Positions 55,725 through 64,000 of a DNA stretch of 64,000 bases are shown here, in pieces. The position numbers and the translations under genes are program-made. Source of the DNA: Poa pratensis. Lineage: Eukaryota > Streptophyta > Magnoliopsida > Poales > Poaceae. The stretch is from the NCBI GenBank assembly GCA_947311845.1, contig CAMZMU010000040.1, positions 51,669,557-51,733,556 on the forward strand, given 5' to 3'. Under the pieces are notes generated by a model. That model searched no databases. It was not told the origin of the DNA and worked only from the letters and a program-made list of their open reading frames with translations. Numbering within the stretch: the stretch's first letter is position 1; each line of letters starts with the position of its first letter.

Positions 55725-56202
55725 GGGCGTGTTTGGCTCACGTTCGAAAAGTAGGTAAGGTGCATGGAAGTTGGTAGAAGTAGCTACGATGCATGAGAAT
55801 GAAATCTTTTAGGCGACGCAGTGTTTGGTTGTCTACGAGCCACGAAATCTTGCATGGCACGATGTTTAAAGCACCTCTGGCCCTGGCTGAATAGGAACGG
55901 CCGATTCGGCCGTTTCTACTTATGCAGCCTCTCATGTAGGCAGCGCACAACACAAGACATGCAAGGTGTCAGGGAATCTTGCATGTCTCTCTCACACCGC
56001 ATGCAACATGCCGCCACACCAAACGCCGTGCATGCGTTCTGCGTGTCAATCTACAACCCCCACCTACTTTTATACGAGCTCACAAATCTACACGGCGTTT
56101 GGTTTCACCTCGATCGGGCCAGGCTCTAAGGGGACAGGCTCTGGGGGCTGGCCTGGGGATGCAAAATGCCTGCATGAGTGATGCAGGTAACCAAACAACC
56201 CC
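55725..56202. mobile_element. Harbinger-like MITE
   Basis: The ends GGGCGTGTTTGGCT and the complement of GGGGTTGTTTGGTT are flanked by TAC (55722-55724, 56203-56205), a 3-bp duplication in the PIF/Harbinger style. It is non-coding; the ORFs within it are chance. 56203-56690 shows no gene. Confidence 0.6.
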
Positions 56203-56689
56203 TACATGAACGGCCACGTGCATCTGATTAATCATGAGCACCTTATCTAGGCCAGGTTCTTAGCACGCTTTTTTGTCACATCAATTACAAGATTATCTTC
56301 TCTTGGTAAGACACTGATACAGTTAAAACGGAGATTCTCTCCTCTTGCTAAGACACCGATAGACTATAAATCACTGACTAGCGGTAATACTTAAAAACGG
56401 AGCAACTGAAGCAGACATTGAGACATCCCCGTGACCTGAGCAACTTGGACGACTTGTGAACACAACATCATCTATGAAGCCACGAAGAGAATGAACGCAA
56501 TCTGGTAACGGAAAAAATAATGCAACCACGAAAGAAAAATGTAGCACATGGATCTGGAAAAGAGACCGCACACTAATGCATTATCACCACGGGATAAACG
56601 ATGTAACCAACGCACAGTAAAAAAGAACACTTGAGGGGAAAATTCGTTGCACCACCATAGCCGCTCTGAACATTGCACATGTGTGAGAG

Positions 56690-57725
56690 AGAATTACACA
56701 CAACACCAATGTTTGGTGATAAAGTTACACAGAACACAAATTCAAAACATGTTTTACGGCTGACCCTAACTTTTGAGATAATATGTTGCAGTTAGCCCAA
56801 TATACCTCTTATGGACAACGTATTTGACACGTGGGGCTAGATTTCTATACATTATTCTACAACTATACAACATTTAAAAACAATATGGTATACCATAATT
56901 ATATAACAATCTAAAAAAAGAATGATCTATTTGTTCTGCATTCCAAGCCACATATAAAAATTTGTTCATTCCTCTACCCTACATACCGAGGACTAGACCA
57001 GCGACTTACCAAGGACTTGACAAGATCCTAGATTACTCAAGTATTTGTATGGTGAACTTCTACTGCATGTTTTATCTATTTTTTAATGGTATCTAAATTC
57101 AGATCAGCATAAAAATTTTGACATATAAATATATACAAAAATACAAGTACTATCATACCCCCCCTCCTAAATATAAGCCCTTTAGTTTTTCCTGATTCGT
57201 ACGTACCTAGGCGTATTTTAGTGCGTAGTTCACTCATTTTGCTCCGTATTTGGTCCGTATCGGAATGTGTAAAGCATCTTATATTATGGAACAGAGGGAG
57301 TACATGATAAACATGCATCACAATATTGTTTAAAAATTATCATATAATTTTGGTATACCATTTTCTAAAATTGGTGTATCATTATGATATACAATATAGA
57401 AATCTGACACCACATGTTAGATAGGAGTACGCAGTGGTAGATCCAAGTGCAACCAGGGGGTTGCACAGGACGTACACTGGCTAAATTTTGGTTTCTTTGT
57501 AAAATAGCAAATTTTACCTTATGTGCCACCTCTAAAAATGAATCTTGTCAGTTTTGGCAGTGCACCCCGATCCCCAATTCTCTATCTCCGCTGGGAGTAC
57601 GTTGTTAAGTGCCCTAAGACATCTATTTGGACATATTATCTCAAAAGTTAGAGTGAGCCGCAAAATCTGTTTTGATTATTTATTCTATTTCACTTAGTCA
57701 CAGACATTGGTGTTTTGTTACAATT
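56690..57725. mobile_element. Long-TIR non-coding element upstream of the MAPKK gene
   Basis: Inverted arms of about 100 bp share ACACCAATGT and CTAACTTTTGAGATAATATG (56705-56790 versus 57640-57710). No clear TSD could be fixed. A Stowaway MITE (57158-57300) lies inside. It ends about 265 bp before the MAPKK start codon. Confidence 0.65.
57158..57300. mobile_element. Stowaway MITE nested in the long-TIR element
   Basis: The left end CCCCCTCCTAAATATAAG and the right end GGAACAGAGGGAG are inverted relatives and are flanked by TA on both sides (57156-57157, 57301-57302). Length is 143 bp. Confidence 0.8.
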
Positions 57726-57989
57726 TTCTCCCCGTGATAGTATGTCAGCGTCGTTGTTACCAGATCTTGCACGGCAGCACTGAAGTAAGTACCGATCGAG
57801 CGCTGCGCGTCACGCCGAACTTCTGCGAGGCGAAGCAGCCTACTCCCTTCCGCGTCACGGCCGACGCATACACGCTGCCGCTGTGAGCAATCTCCTCAAG
57901 TCGTTCCCAACGAACCCGACAGAGACACAAGCCCCAACCAACTAATCCCCGCGAGGCGGCAGCTCCTCCCACCAGCGACGACGGGAGCC

Positions 57990-59042
57990 ATGCGTCCCAG
58001 CAACAGCAGCAGCCTCCCGGCTGCCCAGCCGGGCACGCCGGGCAAGCCGCGCCGGCGCATGGATCTCACCCTCCCGATGCCGCAGCGCCCGGACGTCACC
58101 TCCTCCCTCGCCGTCCCCCTCCCGCTCCCTCCCCCCTCCTCCTCCCTCGGAGCGCCCGGGTCCGGGCCCTCCCATCCCCTCCCCGCCGCAGGCACCCAGT
58201 CCACGCCCCCGCCCCCTCTCGCCGAGCTCGAGCGCGTGCGCCGCGTGGGCAGCGGCGCGGGCGGCACAGTCTGGCTAGTGCGGCACGCCCCCACAAACCG
58301 CCCCTACGCGCTCAAGGTGCTCTACGGGAACCACGACGACGCGGTCCGCCGCCAGATCGCGCGCGAGATCGCCATCCTCCGCACCGCCGAGCACCCGGCG
58401 GTGGTCCGCTGCCACGGCATGTACGAGCGCGGCGGGGAGCTCCAGATCCTGCTCGAGTACATGGACGGCGGGTCCCTCGACGGCCGCCGCATCGCGTCCG
58501 AGCCCTTCCTCCGCGACGTGGCGCGCCAGGTGCTCTCCGGCATCGCGTACCTCCACAGGCGCCACATCGTGCACCGCGACATCAAGCCCTCCAACCTGCT
58601 CATCGACTCGGCGCGCCGGGTCAAGATCGCCGACTTCGGCGTCGGCCGGATCCTCAACCAGACCATGGACCCCTGCAACTCCTCCGTCGGCACCATCGCG
58701 TACATGAGCCCCGAGCGGATCAACACCGACATCAACGACGGCGCGTATGATGGGTACGCGGGGGATATATGGAGCTTTGGACTGAGTATACTAGAGTTCT
58801 ACTTCGGGAGGTTCCCGTTTGGGGAGAACCTCGGCAGGCAGGGCGACTGGGCCGCGCTCATGTGCGCCATCTGCTACAACGACCCGCCGGAGCCGTCTGC
58901 ACCCGCGTCGCCCGAGCTGCGGGACTTCATCAGGTGCTGCCTGCAGAAGAACCCGGCCAAGCGCGCCTCCGCCGCGCAGCTGCTGCAGCACCCGTTCCTC
59001 GCCGGGCCACAGCCGCTGCCCCTCGCGCCCCCGCCGTCGTGA
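57990..59042 (+). CDS. Group C MAP kinase kinase (MKK4/MKK5-like)
   Basis: The intronless 350-aa frame is typical for plant group C MAPKKs, which activate MPK3/MPK6-type MAP kinases in immunity and development. The N-terminus carries a MAPK docking motif ([15 protein letters not shown], basic cluster then L-x-L). The kinase domain has P-loop GSGAGGTV (about 87-94), Lys109 in YALKVL, catalytic Asp197 in [11 protein letters not shown] at 215-217, and the plant activation-loop pattern S/T-x5-S/T as T225 and S231, followed by [10 protein letters not shown]. The sequence ends [17 protein letters not shown]. The start at 57990 is the first Met and matches the family opening (MRP). No lesion is visible. 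Numbering as MKK4 or MKK5 needs a tree. Confidence 0.95.
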   Translation: MRPSNSSSLPAAQPGTPGKPRRRMDLTLPMPQRPDVTSSLAVPLPLPPPSSSLGAPGSGPSHPLPAAGTQSTPPPPLAELERVRRVGSGAGGTVWLVRHAPTNRPYALKVLYGNHDDAVRRQIAREIAILRTAEHPAVVRCHGMYERGGELQILLEYMDGGSLDGRRIASEPFLRDVARQVLSGIAYLHRRHIVHRDIKPSNLLIDSARRVKIADFGVGRILNQTMDPCNSSVGTIAYMSPERINTDINDGAYDGYAGDIWSFGLSILEFYFGRFPFGENLGRQGDWAALMCAICYNDPPEPSAPASPELRDFIRCCLQKNPAKRASAAQLLQHPFLAGPQPLPLAPPPS

Positions 59043-59871
59043 CGACCACTTAATACTACGATGGATCTCGATCCGGTTGTGCATTTCCTCGGTTGATTGC
59101 GGTGCAGGATCAACCCATATCAAATCTACAGTTGAGGTGACCATTTTGGGTCCGTCATCGTCATCATCCATTGTTGCTTGCTGCGGCCGCCCTTCTTCTG
59201 CTCCGGTTAAGGTTTTTTTCCCCTCCTCTTTTCGCGATGTTCATTGCTTCCAATTATGACCTTTGTAATAGGAAAAGCTGTGTGCACAAAAAAGATTCTG
59301 TACAAGGTTCCTCAAATATAGACACGATAGCCAATCCACCACAGTTGCAGAGAAATTCCGTTCGAATTTCCTTTTGTACACGTAGCAGAGTAATACTGTA
59401 CTACCACATGATATGGCCCCATATACCAAGGACATCTCTTGTTTGTTTAGTGGCAAGTTGCACTAGCTCGATTTGCTTATTGGATTCTATATGCTGATTG
59501 GATAAGAGAGGAATTTCGAAATAAGAATCGAACGAACTTTGTTTGTTTCTTTCAGCGTGACTGTAACATGGGAAAGTTGCTTCTGAACCTCCTCTGCCTT
59601 TTCTGTTGCCAGTTCTGTTTTTTTTCCTGCCCAGATAAAGAAGATCTTTGCACTAGCCCTGATCAAGTGGAGCTTAAAATGGGGCTTTAGACCAATTGTA
59701 TATGCTTCGATTTAGCAACAATCACTTTAGCATCGCTGTAGCAGACTATTTAAAACATTGACGTGTACATGATGATTCTGTTTCATGTAATTTTTGTTTC
59801 ACTTGGTGAAAATGGATGATAAGAAGGTTTAGTTTTTGTGTGGAGTCAGTGATCTGGGTTATAAACCTGTA

Positions 59872-60006
59872 TGATTAATTAAGAAACGAGAGTTTAGGTT
59901 TCGGTGGGTCTTAGCCTGCACCGGTGATCTCTTTATATATGCACAACAGGGTACAATACACGTACGAGTACGTACGGGAGTACAAACCGATTCTATCTCT
60001 AATACA
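59872..60006 (-). repeat. Short 3' LTR (135 bp) of the decayed Copia element
   Basis: The minus strand starts TGTATTAGAGATAGAATCGG and ends TTAATTAATCA. It contains a TATA motif (GCATATATAAAGAG). The 5-bp flank CTGTA (59867-59871) is a candidate TSD; the partner lies outside the window. Confidence 0.75.
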
Positions 60007-60236
60007 CCCCCTCAATCTAAACTAGCTAGTACATACAAGATTTAGATTGGTTCGGAATCGGTCTAACATCTGTCGTGTGGCTGGTTTTGTAAACACATCA
60101 GCCAATTGATCACCAGAAGAGATGAACTTCACCTCCAAAGCACCATCAGCGACCTACTCACGCACAAAATGGAAATCAATCTCAATGTGCTTCGTACGAG
60201 CATGAAACACTGGATTTGCTGTCAGGTAGGTGGCCC

Positions 60237-60306
60237 CTAAATTATCACACCATAAAATGGGGACTCGCTGCTAAATTATCACACCATAAAATGTGGACTC
60301 GCTGCT
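60237..60306. repeat. 33-bp tandem duplication in Copia RNase H
   Basis: CTAAATTATCACACCATAAA and the following GGACTCGCTG occur twice head to tail. The duplication disrupts the RNase H reading frame near its C-terminus. Confidence 0.85.
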
Positions 60307-62420
60307 GAGAAACGCCGAGTTCTTTGAGCAAGGAATCGACCCATATAGCTTCAGCAGCTCCATTTGCCAATGCCTTATACTCTGCCTCGGTACTCGACCT
60401 CGAGACAGTCGGTTGTTTCTTCGAACTCCATGAAATAAGGTTTGGTCCAACAAATACTGCAAAACCTCCAGTGGAGCGACGATCATCAACACACCCTGCC
60501 CAGTCAACATCTGTAAATATGCTAATGCCCACAGACAGGGTTCCTTTAACATAGCGTAGAATACGCTTAACAGCTTCCCAGTGTACCTCAGTAGGCTGAG
60601 AGAGGAACTGACACACCTTGTTGACCGCAAAGGAAATATCTGGACGTGTGAGTGTTAGATATTGTAGACCACCAACTATACTGTGGTACCGGAAAGAATA
60701 TTCAGTACCCAATGATGAACCAGAATCACGAGATAGTTGCTCCGTTGGCACAAGCGGAGTTGAAGTGGACTTGCAATTCTCCATGCTGACTCTATGAAGA
60801 AGATCAAAAGAAGATCAAGTGCATACTTACGTTGGGTCAATGTCATCCCCCGGAAGTGTAAGCCGCTTCAAGTCCAAGAAAGTACCCCAACACACCAAGA
60901 TCCTTGATAGGAAACGCGTCAGAGAGAGACTGTATCAGACGATCAACAACAACAGGACTAGAGCCAGCAATGACAATATCATCAACGTAGACCAGCATGT
61001 AGATGCTAACATCACCATGAATGAAAATGAACAAAGACATATCAGCCTTAGTGAAACAAAACCGAGCTGAAGCAGAAGAGCACTCAACCGGGCATACCAC
61101 GCCCAAGGGGACTGCTTAAGACCATATATAGCACGTTGCAACTTTCAGACATGAGAGGGATACTGCTCATTCTCGAAACCAGGGGGCTGCTGCATGTAAA
61201 CATCCTCAGACAATAACCCATGCAAAAAAGCATTGCTGACGAAGTGACCATCCTCGAGACACAGCGAGAGAAAGAACCAAGCGAACAGTCGCTGGCTTAA
61301 CAACCGGACTGAACGTGTCTCCATAATCGATGTCATGTTGCTGAGTAAATCCTCGAGCAACAAGACGTGCCTTGTGCTTGTCTATAGAACCATCCGGCTT
61401 GTGCTTGGTTTTGAGCACCCATTTGCTACCAACAATGTTGACGCTCGGTGGTTTGGGAACCAATGTCCATGTGCGAGTCTGACAGAGAGCGGAAAACTCG
61501 TCAGCCATAGCAGCACGCCAAGCAGGCTCTCGAAGAGCATCACGATGAGAGACCGGAGCGGCGAAGAACGCTCGACGACTCGGATTGTAGCGTAATGTGC
61601 CATCAGTGTACACTTTTTCACGTCGGGTGTTGTCCCGATGGCGAGTCACCATTGCGTGACCGGGAGGAGCATCAGACAACGCCGAAGGAGCAGCGGCAGT
61701 CTGGGACGTCGCGGGGATCATAACCGCTGGCTCGGTGAGCTGGGTCGGCTGGGCTGGACCGTGAGCAGCAGCAGTACGTCCAGGCGCATCGGAAGCGCAA
61801 GGGCCAGGCACATCGGGAGCTCGGGGCAAGACAGGCGCATCGGCAATACCATGCATGTCACCAGTACCATGCACGCCAATCGTTGGCTCAGGGACGAACG
61901 CCGGCGTATCAAGGATAGCTCCCTGCACAAGTGAAGAATCAACTCGAACGGAGGGGTTAGTCGACATGTAAGATAAGTCATATTTGCGCACATGTTCACT
62001 CGTAGCCGGTTCAGAGGAAGGAAAAGTGATAGCCTCGTGAAGAGTGGGAATATCGACGGTGACTCCGGGAGTGGCATAAGGAAAAACAGATTCGTCAAAC
62101 ACAGCATCGCGAGAGATATAAATCCGTCCCGTGGAACGATCCAAACACTTATACCCCTTATGCATAGGACTATAGCCTAGAAAGACACATAATTTGGAAC
62201 GAAATTCTAGCTTATGTGCATTGTACTTTCGGAGACTAGGCCAGCAAGCACAGCCAAAAATACGAAGAAAATCATAGTTCGGCTGTACCCGAAAAAGACG
62301 ATGAATATGAGTATCCTTATCTAAGACCGGCGTAGGCATGCGATTGATGAGATAACATGCAGTCAAGAAAGCCTCATCCCAAAACCGAAGAGGAATCGAG
62401 GAGTGTGCAAGAAGAGCCAA
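60245..62420 (-). pseudogene. Copia integrase C-terminus, reverse transcriptase and RNase H, broken
   Basis: The largest frame (62420-61206) covers the integrase end ([20 protein letters not shown], then [20 protein letters not shown]) and the start of reverse transcriptase ([20 protein letters not shown]). It then shifts near 61240. Continuations are found as [20 protein letters not shown] (to 61145), AIYGLKQSPWAWYARLSALL, catalytic MLVYVDDIVIAG (about 60975) and RNase H ([20 protein letters not shown], about 60390). Several shifts and a stop near 61147 show decay. Confidence 0.88.
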
Positions 62421-62465
62421 GCCTGTTTCGACGAGATGACGGTGCTTGCGTTCAGCAACACCGTT

Positions 62466-63988
62466 TTATTGAGATGTATGAGGACAGGACACCCGATGAA
62501 CAATGCCTGTCTGCTGAAAATAGCGATGCAGCCTATGGTATTCACCACCCCAGTCGGACTGAACAACCTTGATTTTTGCATCTAGAAGGCGTTCAACATG
62601 AGACTGGAAAGCGTAAATGACTTGCTCGACATCAGACTTATGTTTAAGAAGGCAAATCCAGCAAAACCGGGAATAGTCGTCAACAAAGCTAACATAATAT
62701 TTGTAACCACCAGAAGAGGCAACAGCGGGTCCCCAAACATCGGAATGAATTAACTCAAGAGGCATAGTGGAAACACGATGAGAGCATTATAAGATAACTG
62801 ATGACTCTTGGCACGCTGACAAGCATCACAAACTAAAACAGAATTATCCGACGGGGAACAAGATAAATCATGGTGCCTAACAATGTTTTGCACTACATTA
62901 TTAGAACGCTGATACCAATGTGATGACGAGACCCTGACACTAGAGCTAGCATGACGAGATGGCGGTGCGGAAGACACTCGACTATAAGGAATAGGATAGA
63001 GCCCGTCATGACTTCTACCGTGAAGAAGAATTCTCCTCGTGGCCTTGTCCTTAACACAGAAAAAATGACGGTGAAATTCAACAAACACGTCATTATCAGA
63101 AACAAGACAATAAACAGAGATAAGACTCTGACTAAGATGAGGAACATGGAGGATATTGTTCAGGCGAAGTGATGAACCGGCTAATGTGGAGTGACCAATA
63201 TGCGAAATAGACAAACCTTGACCATTGGCGACGTGAACATGGTCCCTCCCGCCGTAGCGCTCATGCATGTGGAGTCGCTCGAGCTCGTTTGTCAGATGAT
63301 CCGTGGCACCGGTATCCATCAACCAATGAGGCGTGTTGTGGGAGCTCGTGGAGGCAGCATTGCCGGAACGCTGCTGATTGTTGTTGTTTATGCGGAAGTC
63401 ATGGTTGAAGCCATTCGTGCAATCAAAAGCTTCATGACCCCAGTAGTCGCATATTTGGCAGCGAGGACGCTGCCGCTTGCGGCCATTGCCGCCATTGCCA
63501 CTGGTGCTCTGCTGCTGCCTGGTGTTTTGGCGACCGTTGCCGCCATAACCGCCGCCATACGGACGATCATTGCCGCCATTGTTAGGGCGGCCTTGCCCCT
63601 GCTGATAGGGCACATGGCCTGCAGAATGTCCCCCTTCATATGGATTGGGAGGGTACTCCGATGCCGGCGGCAGCTGGCCAGGGTTGGAGAAGGAGCCAGG
63701 CGGCCGCGACACTAGGTTAGCCGAGGATGTCCACTCCACGGCCGGCACCTGCTGCGCCTGAAGGGCCTCAAACGACAGGATGTGGGAGTAGAAGTCCGTA
63801 TAGGGCACGGACTTGTTGCCGACGGTGAGCGAGGCCGCGATGGAGTTAAACGCTGGGCCAAGGCCAACGATGATGTGATCAACAAGCTCGTCGTCGTTGA
63901 TAGGAGCTCCGGCTGCCGCCATAGTGTCGGCGAGAGCTTTCATCTTATGCATGTACTGCGCCACGGACATGTCCTCCTTCCTCAGCAT
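62466..63988 (-). pseudogene. Copia gag, protease and integrase core, broken
   Basis: The frame 63988-62750 holds the end of gag (MLRKEDMSVAQYMHKMKALA) and a Gly/Asn/Gln-rich linker. The zinc knuckle CQICDYWGHEAFDC follows, then the protease motif WLMDTGATDHLT and a GAG-pre-integrase region with VCDACQRAKSHQL. A shift near 62760 is followed by the integrase core in another frame (IHSDVWGPA, FVDDYSRFCW, QSDWGGEYHRLH), which meets a stop at 62466 just before the usual NGVAER block. The gag start is outside the window. Confidence 0.9.
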
Positions 63989-64000
63989 CTGAAGTTGGCG

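Larger units (their letters stand above)
59872..64000 (-). mobile_element. Decayed Copia retrotransposon, 5' part outside window
   Basis: The minus-strand element runs from beyond the right edge to a short 3' LTR (60006-59872). Domain order on the minus strand is gag, protease, integrase, reverse transcriptase, RNase H, which is Copia. A purine-rich tract (TTGAGGGGG) directly precedes the LTR start TGTATTAGAG. The frame is broken many times, so it is an older copy than the one at 13265-18468. 59043-59871 upstream holds the MAPKK 3' UTR and nothing else I can support. Confidence 0.9.

Noticed and set aside
58096..58735. Minus-strand ORFs over the MAPKK gene
   Set aside because: They are complements of a clear kinase coding sequence.

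Overview
This window is plant nuclear DNA. Genes have GT-AG introns, and transposons fill most of the space between them. The coding families (an anthocyanidin 3-O-glucosyltransferase of the maize Bz1 type, a CYP89-like P450, a glutamate receptor-like channel, a group C MAPKK) together with many Stowaway-type MITEs point to a grass. A Triticeae genome (wheat, Aegilops or barley group) is the best guess; this is inference from family resemblance, not a database match.

Layout. 1-9.5 kb: a CYP89-like P450 gene (minus strand) broken into pieces by a LINE (1-3614), a PIF/Harbinger-type ORF (about 4086-5311) and a Mutator-like element (5466-8762). The Mutator-like element carries FAR1-related exons and has itself received a poly(A) retroposon. 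9.9-13.2 kb: a 394-bp hairpin element and a solo LTR with a nested hAT-type MITE. 13.2-20.0 kb: a Bz1/UFGT gene (minus strand) with a complete 5.2-kb Copia element inserted 13 nt before its stop codon. 22.5-46.2 kb: two copies of a NAC + GLR gene pair (about 22541-33235 and 38516-46205). Each copy has different damage. Copy 1 also holds a MuDR-like transposon with a zf-GRF companion gene, apparently nested in a Stowaway MITE. Copy 2 holds a 2.2-kb Mutator-like element with a 9-bp target-site duplication (TSD). Between the copies lies a small MCA-like gene. 46.8-48.9 kb: a poly(A) retroposon in the intron of a small secreted-protein gene, then tRNA-Lys(UUU). 49.8-56.2 kb: a long-TIR element with tRNA-like arms just upstream of an intact WSS1-type DNA-protein crosslink protease gene, whose 3' UTR intron holds a Stowaway MITE; then a Harbinger-like MITE. 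56.7-59.1 kb: a long-TIR element, then an intact intronless MAPKK gene. 59.9-64 kb: a decayed Copia element (minus strand) that runs off the right edge.

Probably functional host genes: the WSS1-like protease (51326-53906), the MAPKK (57990-59042), tRNA-Lys, perhaps the UFGT (only its last codons are changed) and perhaps the MCA-like and secreted-protein genes. The P450, both NAC copies and both GLR copies carry visible lesions. The genes do not form a pathway. The most informative features are the dated and nested insertions, the empty-site comparison between the two duplicate copies, and host exons found inside transposon ends.
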